Assembly: GCF_024506435.1 (NCBI RefSeq)
Contig: NZ_JANIET010000001.1
Span: forward strand, 372,001-436,000
DNA: 64,000 nt
Direction of reading: 5' to 3'
Source of the DNA: Pantoea trifolii
GTDB lineage: Bacteria > Pseudomonadota > Gammaproteobacteria > Enterobacterales > Enterobacteriaceae
The number at the start of each line of letters is the position of its first letter. Position 1 is the stretch's first letter. The notes under the pieces are model-generated. The model did no database searches. It was given only the letters and a program-made list of their open reading frames with translations, and was not told the DNA's origin. Positions 1 to 9,118 of this stretch are shown piece after piece. A program made the position numbers and the translations under genes.

Positions 1-87
1 AATCCACAGCAGCGGCGCGAGCTGGAATGCCACCCAGAACAGCGCAAACGGCAGCAGCAATAGCGCGGCGAGCGTTTTGCCTTTCAT
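1..87 (-). CDS. ABC transporter permease, N-terminal fragment
   Basis: Only the first 29 codons are inside the window; the gene runs off the left edge. The peptide starts MKGKTLAALLLLPFALFWVA and is strongly hydrophobic, as expected for the first membrane segment of a PotB/PhnU-type inner-membrane permease. Its ATG overlaps the stop codon of the upstream hydrolase by one base (TAATG), which implies translational coupling in one operon with the hydrolase and the binding protein. The permease assignment rests on this hydrophobic start and on the neighbours, so the family is inferred. Confidence 0.6.
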   Translation of the reverse strand, partial: MKGKTLAALLLLPFALFWVAFQLAPLLWI

Positions 88-896
88 TACTGCGGCTCCG
101 CCAGTAACGCGCGACATAGCGGTTTGTCATGTTCGACGCCGAGCAAGGTGCACACGATGCCGCACAGTTCGGTCTGCTGCGGCTGGAGATCCGGCTGCAG
201 CGAGAAACCTTTACCAAACACGAACAGCGGCACCTGGGTCTCTTCCGGCAAAATGCCGCCGTGCGAGCGGTCATCGTTCATGCCGTGATCGGCGGTGACA
301 ATCACCTGATAGCCAGCCGCCAGCCAGTCCGGCATCCACTGCGACAGATAACCATCGGCCATGCGCGCGCGGTTGCGATACTGCGGCGATGACAGGCTGT
401 GCTTGTGTCCGGCATCGTCAATGTTCATCGGGTGGATCAGCAGGAAGTCAGGATCGTGCCGCAAACGCAGGCTTTCTGCGTCTTCAAACAGGTGGGAATC
501 CGGATAACCGTCGTCCCAGTAAAAATGCCCATACTGAATCGGCAGATCGGGCGCGACCGTGTGGCGGTCGCGCGCCGCGTTGAACGGGGATTGATTGTAG
601 AGCTCACTCACCCAGTGGTAGGCGGCCGCTGCAGTGGTGAGACCGGCGGCACGCGCGTAATGGAAGATGCTGCGCTGATTACTTAAGCGGCTGACGCCGT
701 TATGAATAATGCCGCTGCGCACCGGTGGAATGCCGGTGAGAATGCATTCGTACAGCGGGCGCGACAGCGAAGGCAGTTCGCAGGTCAGCGTGTAATATTG
801 GCCGTTGCCCTGCGCGCATTCGGCAAACAGATAGCCCATTGCGTGTTGCGCCACCTGATTACTCAGCCCATCCAACACCACCAGGATCGTTTTCAT
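87..896 (-). CDS. Alkaline-phosphatase-superfamily phosphodiesterase-like hydrolase
   Basis: A 269-residue protein of the type I phosphodiesterase / nucleotide pyrophosphatase group. Metal-binding elements of the alkaline phosphatase fold are visible: Asp9 in the opening strand (VVLDG), a Ser43/Ser45 nucleophile region (LPSLSRP) followed by LTGIPP, Asp160-Asp161 with His164/His166, the Asp203-His204-Gly205 motif and His212. No signal peptide is seen, so it should act in the cytoplasm on an imported phosphoester or phosphonate. It is short for the family (phosphonoacetate hydrolase and NPP enzymes are usually around 400 residues). It sits between the binding protein and the permease of an ABC importer. 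The substrate cannot be told from sequence. Confidence 0.8.
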   Translation of the reverse strand: MKTILVVLDGLSNQVAQHAMGYLFAECAQGNGQYYTLTCELPSLSRPLYECILTGIPPVRSGIIHNGVSRLSNQRSIFHYARAAGLTTAAAAYHWVSELYNQSPFNAARDRHTVAPDLPIQYGHFYWDDGYPDSHLFEDAESLRLRHDPDFLLIHPMNIDDAGHKHSLSSPQYRNRARMADGYLSQWMPDWLAAGYQVIVTADHGMNDDRSHGGILPEETQVPLFVFGKGFSLQPDLQPQQTELCGIVCTLLGVEHDKPLCRALLAEPQ

Positions 897-906
897 CCCT
901 CGCTCC

Positions 907-1968
907 TTACTGCTTCATATTGATGATGACGTTCTCTTGCCACAGACGCGGCAGCATTTTCGAGGTTTTATCCCATGCGGCCTGGTCCTTGATTGGACGA
1001 GCATTTTTATACTCAGACTGCGGTAGCAGCTTGGCCTGCACGTCGGCTGGCAGTTTCAGGTGTTCGGCACGAATCGGACGTGCATAACCTTTCGCCAGGT
1101 TGATCTGACCTTCATCAGACAAGATGTATTCACGCGCCAGCTTGGCGGCATTCGGATGTTTGGCGTATTTGTTGATGATGGTGCTGTAGCCAGACGTCAC
1201 GGAACCATCGGATGGAATCACCACTTCGTAGCGGTTTTTATCGATCTGATCGCGGTAGTTCAGGCCGTTAAAGTCCCACACCACGGCTACCTGAATTTCG
1301 CCTTTCTCGATGTTGGCAATCACCGGATCGGTCACGCCAAGGCGGCCTTCTTTCGCCAGATCGCCGAAGAAGCTCAACGCCGGTTTCACATTCTTCTCGT
1401 CACCGCCCAACGCGTAGCTGGCTGCTAACACGCCGTTGGCCGCCTGAGCCGCAGTGCCGACGTCACCGATAGTGACCACATACTTACCTTTCTTCAGATC
1501 GGCCCAGCTATGCGGCACATCTTTCACCTGCTGCTTATCCACCAGAAACGCGATGGTGCCGGTATAGGCCAGCATCCAGTTGCCATCCTGATCTTTCGCC
1601 CAGCTTGGGATTTGATCCCAATGCGTTGGTTTATAGGGTTGCGCCACGCCTTTCGCCACGGCAATCGGACCGAAAGCCGCGCCCACATCACCGATATCGG
1701 CGCTGGCGTTCTCTTTCTCTGCATCAAATTTTGCCAGTTCCTGCGCAGAGGACATGTCGGTGTCGCTGTGCTTCAGACCATATTTGCTGTTGAGGTCACT
1801 CCAGGTATCTTTCCAGTTGGCCCAGCTATCGGGCATGCCGACGCTGTTAACCTGGCCTTCGGCGCGCGCGGCTTTTTCTAACGCGGCGAGGTCATTATCT
1901 GCGGCTTGCGCGGCAGGCAGCGCAAGCAGTACGGCACTGGCTACTACAGAGGCGATAAACGCTTTCAT
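907..1968 (-). CDS. Periplasmic substrate-binding protein of an ABC importer (phosphonate/iron type)
   Basis: A 353-residue extracellular solute-binding protein of family 1 (the AfuA/PhnS-like group). A signal peptide of about 22 residues ends in AAQA, followed by the mature protein. Internal features fit a two-lobed periplasmic receptor, for example the GDVGAAFGPIAVAKG and VAVVWDFNGLNYRDQ stretches. The next gene, the hydrolase, starts 10 bases after its stop codon, and a permease follows, so this is the first gene of an import operon. A divergent GntR/UTRA regulator and a PhoB-type box lie upstream. The ligand is probably a phosphonate such as 2-aminoethylphosphonate or a phosphate ester, inferred from context only. 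Confidence 0.85.
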   Translation of the reverse strand: MKAFIASVVASAVLLALPAAQAADNDLAALEKAARAEGQVNSVGMPDSWANWKDTWSDLNSKYGLKHSDTDMSSAQELAKFDAEKENASADIGDVGAAFGPIAVAKGVAQPYKPTHWDQIPSWAKDQDGNWMLAYTGTIAFLVDKQQVKDVPHSWADLKKGKYVVTIGDVGTAAQAANGVLAASYALGGDEKNVKPALSFFGDLAKEGRLGVTDPVIANIEKGEIQVAVVWDFNGLNYRDQIDKNRYEVVIPSDGSVTSGYSTIINKYAKHPNAAKLAREYILSDEGQINLAKGYARPIRAEHLKLPADVQAKLLPQSEYKNARPIKDQAAWDKTSKMLPRLWQENVIINMKQ

Positions 1969-2131
1969 CTCGATTGCTCCCGGTATATGTTGTGGGACTT
2001 CTTGGTCTAGTCCAGCAAGAACCGAGCCAATGTAGCCCGAGTAGATGAAGGTTTTATGACCATGGTGGTGAAATGGGGTGTGGCGCGACGATCCACATGC
2101 GGTTACAGCGCGCTAAAGCGTGGGTTGTACT

Positions 2132-2164
2132 CTGTCACATTGTAGTCATCGAACTGTCATAGTG
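2132..2164 (+). promoter_or_regulatory. PhoB-type box (three 11-bp spaced GTCA units)
   Basis: Three direct copies of a GTCA core recur exactly every 11 bases: CTGTCAC at 2132, TAGTCAT at 2143 and CTGTCAT at 2154. Tandem 11-bp units with a GTCA core are the hallmark of the PhoB operator. The box lies in the divergent promoter region between the ABC binding protein and the GntR/UTRA regulator, so it could activate either side under phosphate limitation. Confidence 0.65.
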
Positions 2165-2192
2165 CAGATTTGCCCCAAAATGAGGCTGGAAA

Positions 2193-2891
2193 ATGTTGTC
2201 GAAAACGGCAGATGTGATTGCGGCAGGGCTGCGGGAACGCATTGAAAACGGTGAATTTGCCAGCGGTCGTTTGCCTGCCGAACGCAGCTTGAGCGAACAC
2301 TATTCCACCACGCGCATCACGCTGCGTGAGGCGCTGGGGTTACTGGAAGCGCAGGGCATTATCTATCGGGAATTGCGTCGTGGCTGGTTTCTCGCACCGC
2401 CTCGGCTGGTCTACAACCCCTCTCATCACAGCCATTTTCACGCCATGGCCGCTGAGCAAGGCCGTATTGCCAGCACTGAAGTGCTGGAGGCGCGCGAAGT
2501 GCCAGCGCAATTAGCCATCGCGCGTCATCTGCAACTGCTGGAGGGCGATCGGGTTTACCGCATTCGCCGTTTGCGCCGTATTGATGGTCGCGCCGTGTTG
2601 TATGTCGAGCATTACCTCAATCCCGCCTTTTTTCCGGGATTGCTGGATGAAGACCTGACGCGCTCGCTGACCGATCTCTATGACCAGCGCTATGGCATTC
2701 GCTACGGCGGTGCGCGTTTTACCATGTTGCCAGGACCGCTGCCGGTGCGCGCCGCGCCCGCGCTCAATGTGGCGAGCGGCACGCCCGGATTGTTAATCAC
2801 CCGCATTAACCGCGATCAGCTCAAGCGCGTGATTGATTGCGACTGCGAGTTCTGGCGCTACGACGCGCTGTGCGTGGATGTCGAAGTATAA
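2193..2891 (+). CDS. GntR-family regulator with UTRA effector domain (PhnR-like)
   Basis: A 232-residue regulator with an N-terminal GntR winged helix-turn-helix (about residues 5-65, including LPAERSLSEHYSTTRITLRE) and a C-terminal UTRA ligand-binding domain (about 85-225). The layout and length match the HutC subfamily, which includes PhnR, the regulator of phosphonate uptake in Salmonella. It is divergent from the ABC operon, so it most likely senses the imported compound and controls that operon. The ATG overlaps no gene; a stop codon precedes the CRP site of psiE. Confidence 0.85.
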   Translation: MLSKTADVIAAGLRERIENGEFASGRLPAERSLSEHYSTTRITLREALGLLEAQGIIYRELRRGWFLAPPRLVYNPSHHSHFHAMAAEQGRIASTEVLEAREVPAQLAIARHLQLLEGDRVYRIRRLRRIDGRAVLYVEHYLNPAFFPGLLDEDLTRSLTDLYDQRYGIRYGGARFTMLPGPLPVRAAPALNVASGTPGLLITRINRDQLKRVIDCDCEFWRYDALCVDVEV

Positions 2892-2895
2892 ATAT

Positions 2896-2911
2896 TGTGA
2901 TTTTGATCACA
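2896..2911 (+). promoter_or_regulatory. CRP-binding site upstream of psiE
   Basis: The sequence TGTGATTTTGATCACA is a perfect match to the CRP consensus half-sites TGTGA and TCACA with a 6-bp spacer. It lies 48 bases before the psiE start codon. In E. coli psiE is known to be controlled by both PhoB and cAMP-CRP, so the site fits. Confidence 0.8.
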
Positions 2912-2959
2912 CTACAGCATGATAGCGCCAGTGAGTAATTGAGAGCGTGAGGCGCAAAA

Positions 2960-3370
2960 ATGACAATAAAAACAGGGGTTGGGCAGTACATTTCCTTAGC
3001 ATTGCAGTGGGTGCTGAACATTGGACTGATCATCCTGGCCATTATTCTGGTGGTGTTTCTCGGTAAAGAAACCATTCATCTGGCCAATGTGCTGTTTAGC
3101 ACTGGCGAGCAGACCTCTTCCTATCTGCTGATTGAAGGCATCGTTATCTACTTCCTCTACTTCGAATTTATCGCCTTGATTGTGAAGTACTTTCAGTCGG
3201 GCTATCACTTCCCGCTGCGCTACTTCATCTATATCGGCATCACGGCGATCATTCGCCTGATCATCGTCGACCATAAAAATCCGTTTGATACGCTCTACTA
3301 TTCAGCGGCGATTTTGATTCTGGTGGTGACGCTGTGGCTGGCCAACAGTAACCGCCTGAAGCGCGAGTAA
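2960..3370 (+). CDS. psiE: Phosphate-starvation-inducible membrane protein PsiE
   Basis: A 136-residue protein with four predicted membrane segments (about residues 12-32, 52-74, 82-102 and 108-128), matching the length and character of enterobacterial PsiE. Conserved pieces such as [20 protein letters not shown] and IVDHKNP are readable. Its biochemical role is unknown; in E. coli it is induced by phosphate starvation. It stands between the phosphonate-type locus and ubiC, so this end of the window groups several phosphate-response genes. Confidence 0.93.
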   Translation: MTIKTGVGQYISLALQWVLNIGLIILAIILVVFLGKETIHLANVLFSTGEQTSSYLLIEGIVIYFLYFEFIALIVKYFQSGYHFPLRYFIYIGITAIIRLIIVDHKNPFDTLYYSAAILILVVTLWLANSNRLKRE

Positions 3371-3462
3371 TAAACCCTGTTTTTGGCGCGTGGCACAACC
3401 AGCAGTGCCACGCATTCTCCTCTGCGTTAAACTAGGGCAACTTTTTTTCCGGAGATGTCCTG

Positions 3463-3981
3463 ATGTCGCATGACGCGCTGCGCCAGTTACGCGCACTGCA
3501 CTGGCTGCCAGCCTCTTCCCCGCAGCTTTCTGCCCCGTTACTTGACTGGTTAATGGAAGAAGATTCCATGACGCGTCGCTTCGAGCAGCATTGTCAGCAA
3601 GTGACCGTAGAAGTGATCCGTGAAGCGTTTATAGGCGCCGATGAGATAACGGATGAGGCGGAATTTCTGCCCGCCGATCCGCGCTTCTGGCTGCGCGAAA
3701 TTGTGCTGTGCGGTGATGGCGTACCCTGGCTGATTGGCCGCACGGTGGTGCCAGAAAGCACGCTGAACGGCCCGGAGCAGATGCTGCAACAGCTCGGTAC
3801 GCGTCCGCTCGGTCGCTATCTGTTCTCATCATCTACCCTGAGCCGCGATTTTATCGATCCCGGTCAGGTTGGCGAGTTATGGGGACGCCGTTCTCGCCTG
3901 CGCTTGTCGGGCAAACCGCTACTGTTAACTGAACTGTTTTTACCGGCGTCGCCGCTCTATCGCGCGCTGGATCAAGGATAA
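3463..3981 (+). CDS. ubiC: Chorismate lyase UbiC
   Basis: A 172-residue chorismate pyruvate-lyase that converts chorismate to 4-hydroxybenzoate, the first committed step of ubiquinone synthesis. Residues equivalent to the E. coli active site are seen: Arg78 in FWLREIVL and Glu158 in LLTELFLP. The stop codon is 6 bases before the GTG of ubiA, so the two form the expected ubiCA operon. Confidence 0.96.
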   Translation: MSHDALRQLRALHWLPASSPQLSAPLLDWLMEEDSMTRRFEQHCQQVTVEVIREAFIGADEITDEAEFLPADPRFWLREIVLCGDGVPWLIGRTVVPESTLNGPEQMLQQLGTRPLGRYLFSSSTLSRDFIDPGQVGELWGRRSRLRLSGKPLLLTELFLPASPLYRALDQG

Positions 3982-3987
3982 ACCACT

Positions 3988-4872
3988 GTGCAAAACACCT
4001 TACCCATGACCAAATGGCAGGCTTACTGCCGCCTGATGCGTATTGATAAACCCATCGGCACCGTGCTACTGCTATGGCCAACCCTGTGGGCATTGTGGCT
4101 CTCCGGCATGGCGATTCCACCGCTGCCGGTGCTGTTAGTGTTTGTGCTCGGCGTGATCGTGATGCGTGCTGCAGGCTGCGTCATCAATGACTACGCTGAC
4201 CGCAAAATCGATGGTCACGTTAAGCGCACGGCGTCACGTCCGCTGGCCAGCGGCGCGGTATCTGAGAAAGAGGCCAAACTGCTTTTCGCCGGTCTCGGCT
4301 TGCTGGCGTTTATGCTGGTGCTGACCATGAACACCATGACCATTTTGCTGTCATTTGGCGGCCTGGCGCTGGCGTGGGTTTATCCGTTTATGAAGCGCTA
4401 TACGCATCTGCCGCAGGTGGTGCTCGGCGCGGCATTTGGCTGGGCGATTCCCATGGGTTGGGCGGCAGTTAGTGAGTCTTTACCTTTGGTCTGCTGGCTG
4501 GTTTTCCTGGCAAATATCTGCTGGACGGTGGCCTATGACACGCAGTACGCAATGGTCGATCGTGATGACGATTTGAAGATTGGTGTGAAGTCGACGGCGA
4601 TTCTGTTTGGTCGTTATGACAAACTGATTATCGGTTTATTGCAGCTGGCGACGCTTGGCCTAATGGCATTGGTGGGCATGATGCTCAATCTGAATGGCGC
4701 GTTTTACTGGTCACTGTTACTGGCAGCTGGTTTGTTTGTGCATCAGCAGAAGCTGATTGCCCAGCGCGAGCGTGATCCCTGCTTCCAGGCGTTTCTGAAT
4801 AACAACTATGTGGGCATGGTGCTGTTTCTCGGCATTCTGCTCAGCACCGTGCCGTTCGCGGATTTGTTATAA
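3988..4872 (+). CDS. ubiA: 4-hydroxybenzoate octaprenyltransferase UbiA
   Basis: A 294-residue inner-membrane prenyltransferase that attaches the polyprenyl chain to 4-hydroxybenzoate. Both aspartate-rich motifs that bind the Mg-diphosphate substrate are visible: NDYADRKID (Asp68, Asp71, Asp75) and [13 protein letters not shown] (Asp184, Asp191, Asp193-195). Eight to nine membrane helices fit the family. The start is a GTG at 3988, six bases after the ubiC stop. Confidence 0.97.
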   Translation: MQNTLPMTKWQAYCRLMRIDKPIGTVLLLWPTLWALWLSGMAIPPLPVLLVFVLGVIVMRAAGCVINDYADRKIDGHVKRTASRPLASGAVSEKEAKLLFAGLGLLAFMLVLTMNTMTILLSFGGLALAWVYPFMKRYTHLPQVVLGAAFGWAIPMGWAAVSESLPLVCWLVFLANICWTVAYDTQYAMVDRDDDLKIGVKSTAILFGRYDKLIIGLLQLATLGLMALVGMMLNLNGAFYWSLLLAAGLFVHQQKLIAQRERDPCFQAFLNNNYVGMVLFLGILLSTVPFADLL

Positions 4873-5226
4873 ACAAAAAAGGCGCACTGAAGCGTAATAT
4901 TGTTCAGTTAAGCGCAGAGCGACTTTCGTTCGCTTTGCGCTGAGGCAGTTGCAGCACCTTCGTGCGGCGACCGAGCAGAGAGCGCCTGGCCGCGCCCTCT
5001 GCACTCCCGGGCCTTGCGCCAGCCCAGCTCGCCGCTGCGCGGTGCCTTCACTCGTTCACAATTCCTGACGGACCGGTGGCGATTCGCTCCTGCTCAGCGC
5101 CACCTCTCGCCGCATCCATGCGGCTCGCCCTGGAATCCCTCACTCGTTCAGCGAGTTGGGATGTCGCCTCAACACCCGCGCTGCACCATCAAGGCATAAT
5201 TTTGACTCGCCATCGCTACAAGTCTC

Positions 5227-5250
5227 GTAGGGTCGCCATTCATGGCGACC
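5227..5250 (+). repeat. REP-like palindrome, GTAG-headed (copy A)
   Basis: GTAGGG is followed by a stem-loop with arms TCGCCAT and ATGGCGA around a TC loop, closing in CC. Near-identical copies occur at 35849, 39250, 51357, 61916 and 61964. It is intergenic. Confidence 0.8.
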
Positions 5251-5301
5251 GAGATGAGTCATCAGGCAGGAGGGATCGTGGGAGAATAGCGAGGACTTAG
5301 C

Positions 5302-5330
5302 AGGGCGCACCGAAGTGCGCCTTTGTGTTT
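5302..5330 (+). terminator. Rho-independent terminator, ubiA side (may serve both strands)
   Basis: The stem GGCGCAC-CGAA-GTGCGCC is followed by a T-rich run (TTTGTGTTTT). A related half, AAAAAAGGCGCACTGAAG, lies directly after ubiA near 4876, as if the original terminator region had been split or duplicated. Confidence 0.6.
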
Positions 5331-5342
5331 TCATGTCGCCTA

Positions 5343-7766
5343 CTAATCGTGGGTGACCGCGCTCTCAATCGTCAGACGGACATCGCTGGTGACCAGCTCC
5401 GCCAGCATCTGCCACATCATATGGCTGCGTTCCGCATCGGCATCGCCTTTGTCACTGATATAACCTTCATCACGCAGCGTAAGTACCAATGCAGTGAATA
5501 CCGCTTTATCAAAGAACTCGGGTGCGTTGATACCGTGCAATACAGAAAGGCGTTGAGCCAGGGTGCGGCTCTCTTTCTCCAGCGTGCCACGGTTGATGGC
5601 CGGTTTCGCGCTGAGGATAGCGAAGGTAATCGCGAAGCGCTGAAGCGTCTCACGAATACCCGCCGCCAGCAGTTGCAGCGAACGGTGACGTGCCGGCGTC
5701 ATTCTTAGTTGACCATCCTGCAAGGTGATCAGGCCCTGGCGCGCCATCTCTGCACAGAGTGCGTTAAGTAGTGCAGGCAACTCCGCCTTGTCCCAGCGTA
5801 AGAACAACTCGCTCTTTAGCATCGGATATACCAGGCTCACCTGACGCAGCAGCTCTGCTTCGCTGATTTCACGATGTTGCTGCACGATGGCGGCAATCAA
5901 CGATGGCATCACTAACATGTGATGAATGTTGTTGCGATAGTAGGTCATCAGCACTGCCTGCTCGCGCGGCAGAATGATAATGTCGCCAATGCTGTCTTGC
6001 TCGGTCTCGAACTTGTTCATGCCCATCGCGTGGTCAAGCAGCGCTTCGGCGCTCATATCGGGCACCGTGGCTTCCGGTGAATAAGGCACGTTGCGCAGCA
6101 GTTGGGTGTAGCACTCTAACTGCTCAATCAGCTGTTCGCGGGTTAATGAACGCTGACGTGACGCCAGCAGCGCAGTCACGCACAGGTTCATGGCGTTGGC
6201 CGCACCGGCTTCGTTAATGCGCACCATCAGCTTCGCCGCAATGTCATTCACAGCAGGTGTCATCCACGCAGGGCGTTGCGGTTCGATAGGATCAATCGCA
6301 TCCCGCCATTCCGGCACGTTTTTGTTCAGGTAGTTCATCAACGGCAGCGGTTCGCCGAAGTTAACGTAGCCCTGACCAAGATTGCGCAGCTTACGCAAGC
6401 CGCGCACCATCTGCAGGAAGCTCTCTTTCTCTTTGGCCGCGCCACGCAGCTCTTTGGCATACGTGCCCACTTCCATCACGTGCTCGTAACCGATGTAGAT
6501 CGGCACGAAGGTGATAGGACGACTGCCGCCGCGCAGCATCGCCTGCAGCGTCATCGACAGGGTGCCGGTTTTCGGATCCAGCAAACGGCCGGTACGCGAA
6601 CGTCCGCCTTCCACAAAGTATTCAACGGAGTAACCACGGCTAAACAGCTCGCCGAGATATTCACGGAACACGGTGGAATAGAGTTTGTTGCCCTTAAAGG
6701 TACGACGAATAAAGAACGCGCCCAGGCGACGGAAAATCGGGCCGGCTGGCCAGAAGTTCAGGTTGATCCCCGCAGCAATGTGCGGCGGCACCAGGCCTTG
6801 ATGATAAAGCACGTAGGAGAGCAGCAGATAATCCATGTGGCTGCGGTGGCAGGGCACATAGACAATCTCATGACCATCCTGCGCCAGCTGACGCACGCGC
6901 TCACCGCCATGCACGTTGATGCCCTGATACAGGCGGCTCCAAAGCCAGCCCATCACGCGGTCGGTGACCTTAATTGCCTCGTAAGAGAAGTTCGCCGCCA
7001 CTTCTTCCATCATTTCGATGGCGTTCTGCTGGGCTTTCTCATGCGAAATCTTTTTGCTGCGTGCTTCATCTTCTACCGCTTTTTCAATCGCTTTGGACTG
7101 TAAAAGCTTGTTGAAGAGATCCTGACGTGCAGGCAGACGCGGGCCGACCGCTGCCAGACGTTGGCGAGCAAAGTGAATGCGCGCTACGCGAGCCAGCTTC
7201 TGTGCAATCGACTTATCAGTACCGTGTTCGGTCGCCATCTGGCGTAGCGAAACGGTTTGCGAGAAGCGGACAAAGCTGTCGCGGCCATGCCACAAAATGG
7301 CGAAGAACTTCTGCACGCCATTCAGCACGCGCAGATGCGGCGTGGATTCACCGGATGTTTCACGTCCCGGCGCGCGACCAAACATCACCGCGACCGGCAG
7401 CATTTGCACGTCGAGTTGCGGGTTGCTGCGGTGCAAATCCAGATAATCGTGGAACAGCTTCACCGATTCGGGATTGGCCACGAAATAGGGAATCACGCGT
7501 GGGCCATCGTGGATAAACACGTGGCGCGGCAGCAGGGTGCCATCGATCTCCAGCGGAGCCAGCGGATCGGGCAGATCATGTTTCAGGCATTGAGCACGCA
7601 GCGTGAGCAGGTCAGCCTTTGAATCATAAGGCAAAACATACATCACCGGACGTGTAGGATCGATCCCATGTTCAGAAACGGGATCGGTCGGAATGACCTT
7701 ACTTTTTACCAAAATAGAGAGTGGTAAATTCAATAATTTGTAATAGAGTTTACGCCAACCTGACAT
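5343..7766 (-). CDS. plsB: Glycerol-3-phosphate acyltransferase PlsB
   Basis: An 807-residue inner-membrane enzyme, the same length as E. coli PlsB, that acylates sn-glycerol 3-phosphate at position 1 in the first step of phospholipid synthesis. The catalytic HX4D motif is at His307-Asp312 (HRSHMD), and the [11 protein letters not shown] substrate-binding motif follows near residue 385. The start is set at the ATG giving [10 protein letters not shown], which matches the family; an in-frame ATG nine codons upstream exists but is not conserved. The gene is divergent from dgkA, as in E. coli. Confidence 0.97.
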   Translation of the reverse strand: MSGWRKLYYKLLNLPLSILVKSKVIPTDPVSEHGIDPTRPVMYVLPYDSKADLLTLRAQCLKHDLPDPLAPLEIDGTLLPRHVFIHDGPRVIPYFVANPESVKLFHDYLDLHRSNPQLDVQMLPVAVMFGRAPGRETSGESTPHLRVLNGVQKFFAILWHGRDSFVRFSQTVSLRQMATEHGTDKSIAQKLARVARIHFARQRLAAVGPRLPARQDLFNKLLQSKAIEKAVEDEARSKKISHEKAQQNAIEMMEEVAANFSYEAIKVTDRVMGWLWSRLYQGINVHGGERVRQLAQDGHEIVYVPCHRSHMDYLLLSYVLYHQGLVPPHIAAGINLNFWPAGPIFRRLGAFFIRRTFKGNKLYSTVFREYLGELFSRGYSVEYFVEGGRSRTGRLLDPKTGTLSMTLQAMLRGGSRPITFVPIYIGYEHVMEVGTYAKELRGAAKEKESFLQMVRGLRKLRNLGQGYVNFGEPLPLMNYLNKNVPEWRDAIDPIEPQRPAWMTPAVNDIAAKLMVRINEAGAANAMNLCVTALLASRQRSLTREQLIEQLECYTQLLRNVPYSPEATVPDMSAEALLDHAMGMNKFETEQDSIGDIIILPREQAVLMTYYRNNIHHMLVMPSLIAAIVQQHREISEAELLRQVSLVYPMLKSELFLRWDKAELPALLNALCAEMARQGLITLQDGQLRMTPARHRSLQLLAAGIRETLQRFAITFAILSAKPAINRGTLEKESRTLAQRLSVLHGINAPEFFDKAVFTALVLTLRDEGYISDKGDADAERSHMMWQMLAELVTSDVRLTIESAVTHD

Positions 7767-7893
7767 AGACAACTTTAAGCCTCTTGTTAGCAAAGCGCGG
7801 CAAGCATACCAGAAAGCGCAGCGAAGGTCTGTGGCTCTGCCGCCTCAAACTGCCCACTCATTGACGTCAAAATAGTTCAAGGGTTCCATAGAC

Positions 7894-8262
7894 ATGGCAA
7901 ATAACGTCACCGGTTTAGTAAGAATAGTGAAAGCAGCCGGTTATTCCTGGCAGGGCCTGCGTGCCGCATGGCAGAACGAAGCCGCATTTCGGCAAGAAGC
8001 TGTCGCCGCGTTGGTGGCCATTCTCGTAGCCTGCTGGCTGGATGTAGATACCCTCTCCCGCATCTTGATGATTGGCTCGGTAGTGCTGGTTATCATCGTT
8101 GAAATCCTTAATAGCGCTATCGAGGCGGTGGTCGACCGCATTGGGCAGGAACAACATCCGCTCGCGGGCCGCGCCAAAGATATGGGATCGGCCGCCGTAT
8201 TGCTGACTATCTTACTGGCTCTGTTCGTCTGGATCGCGCTGCTCTGGACGCATTTGAGATAG
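7894..8262 (+). CDS. dgkA: Diacylglycerol kinase DgkA
   Basis: A 122-residue trimeric inner-membrane kinase that phosphorylates diacylglycerol to phosphatidate, recycling lipid from osmoregulated glucan synthesis. Length and sequence match the family, including the signature EILNSAIEAVVDRIG and AKDMGSAAV with the catalytic glutamate region. Three membrane helices are evident. It is divergent from plsB and precedes lexA, the standard enterobacterial arrangement. Confidence 0.97.
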   Translation: MANNVTGLVRIVKAAGYSWQGLRAAWQNEAAFRQEAVAALVAILVACWLDVDTLSRILMIGSVVLVIIVEILNSAIEAVVDRIGQEQHPLAGRAKDMGSAAVLLTILLALFVWIALLWTHLR

Positions 8263-8324
8263 GGATTCCAGATTCATCAAACCGCTGATTTTTCCCTCTG
8301 TTACGGTTTTCATTTCGCGAATAC

Positions 8325-8340
8325 CTGTATATACTCACAG
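8325..8340 (+). promoter_or_regulatory. LexA (SOS) box 1 of lexA
   Basis: CTGTATATACTCACAG, a CTG-N10-CAG site, identical to one of the two E. coli lexA operators. Confidence 0.95.
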
Positions 8341-8343
8341 CGA

Positions 8344-8359
8344 CTGTATAAACAACCAG
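8344..8359 (+). promoter_or_regulatory. LexA (SOS) box 2 of lexA
   Basis: CTGTATAAACAACCAG, a second CTG-N10-CAG site starting 3 bases after the first and ending just before the lexA ribosome-binding site. Paired boxes are typical of lexA autoregulation. Confidence 0.92.
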
Positions 8360-8367
8360 GGGGCGGG

Positions 8368-8982
8368 ATGAAAGCGTTAACTGCACGGCAGCAACAGGTC
8401 TATGACCTGATTCGCGACCATATTAACCAGACGGGCATGCCGCCAACGCGTGCGGAAATTGCTGCGCAACTGGGTTTTCGCTCGCCCAATGCTGCTGAAG
8501 AGCATCTGAAAGCGCTGGCGCGTAAAGGCGTAATTGAAATTGTTTCCGGCGCATCGCGCGGGATTCGTTTACTAATGGAAGAAGAACCAAGCGAAGGGTT
8601 GCCGCTGATTGGTCGCGTCGCTGCCGGTGAACCCTTGCTGGCGCAGGAACATATTGAAGCCCACTATCAGGTGGATGCGAATCTGTTCAAACCGAGTGCC
8701 GATTTCCTGCTGCGCGTGAGCGGCATGTCGATGAAAGATATCGGCATTATGGATGGCGATCTGTTAGCCGTGCATAAAACGCAGGAAGTGCGTAACGGCC
8801 AGGTTGTCGTGGCGCGCATTGATGATGAAGTCACCGTGAAACGCTGGAAAAAGCAGGGCGCGATTGTCCATCTGCTGCCGGAAAACACCGATTTCCAGCC
8901 GATTGTCGTTGATACCCGTGAGCAGTCGCTAACCATTGAAGGTTTAGCTGTCGGGATTGTACGCAACGGCGAGTGGCTCTGA
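8368..8982 (+). CDS. lexA: SOS repressor LexA
   Basis: A 204-residue repressor (E. coli 202). The N-terminal winged helix-turn-helix covers about residues 1-70. The self-cleavage site is Ala86-Gly87 (VAAGEP), and the catalytic dyad is Ser121 (GMSM) and Lys158 (TVKRW). RecA filaments trigger its autocleavage, which derepresses SOS genes, including lexA itself through the two boxes upstream, and probably dinF and uvrA in this window. Confidence 0.98.
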   Translation: MKALTARQQQVYDLIRDHINQTGMPPTRAEIAAQLGFRSPNAAEEHLKALARKGVIEIVSGASRGIRLLMEEEPSEGLPLIGRVAAGEPLLAQEHIEAHYQVDANLFKPSADFLLRVSGMSMKDIGIMDGDLLAVHKTQEVRNGQVVVARIDDEVTVKRWKKQGAIVHLLPENTDFQPIVVDTREQSLTIEGLAVGIVRNGEWL

Positions 8983-9118
8983 TCAGTTTCTGATCCTCCC
9001 CAACTGCGGCGGTGCGAATTTGCGCTGACCGCAGTCTGCTGTTTTACTTCTCTGTGACTCTTTCTGCGGCTCACGCTGGCGCCATTACGCTGATTACCGC
9101 ACACAACGGAATGGGCTG

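Larger units (their letters stand above)
4873..5342. other. Long intergenic segment with stem-forming elements between ubiA and plsB
   Basis: The 470 bases between the convergent ubiA and plsB genes hold no convincing gene. They contain several short inverted repeats (for example GCCGCAT-CC-ATGCGGC near 5110 and ACTCGTTCAGCGAGT near 5142), one GTAG-headed REP at 5227-5250 and a hairpin terminator at its right end. The GC-rich, arm-rich middle resembles a mobile intergenic repeat rather than ordinary spacer. Only one copy is present in this window. Confidence 0.5.

Noticed and set aside
4962..5300. A 112-codon open frame in the ubiA-plsB spacer
   Set aside because: Crosses the REP palindrome and has arginine/serine-rich random composition; the segment is better explained as a non-coding repeat-like element.
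6276..7103. A 275-codon plus-strand open frame opposite plsB
   Set aside because: Antisense of plsB, no ribosome-binding site or motifs.
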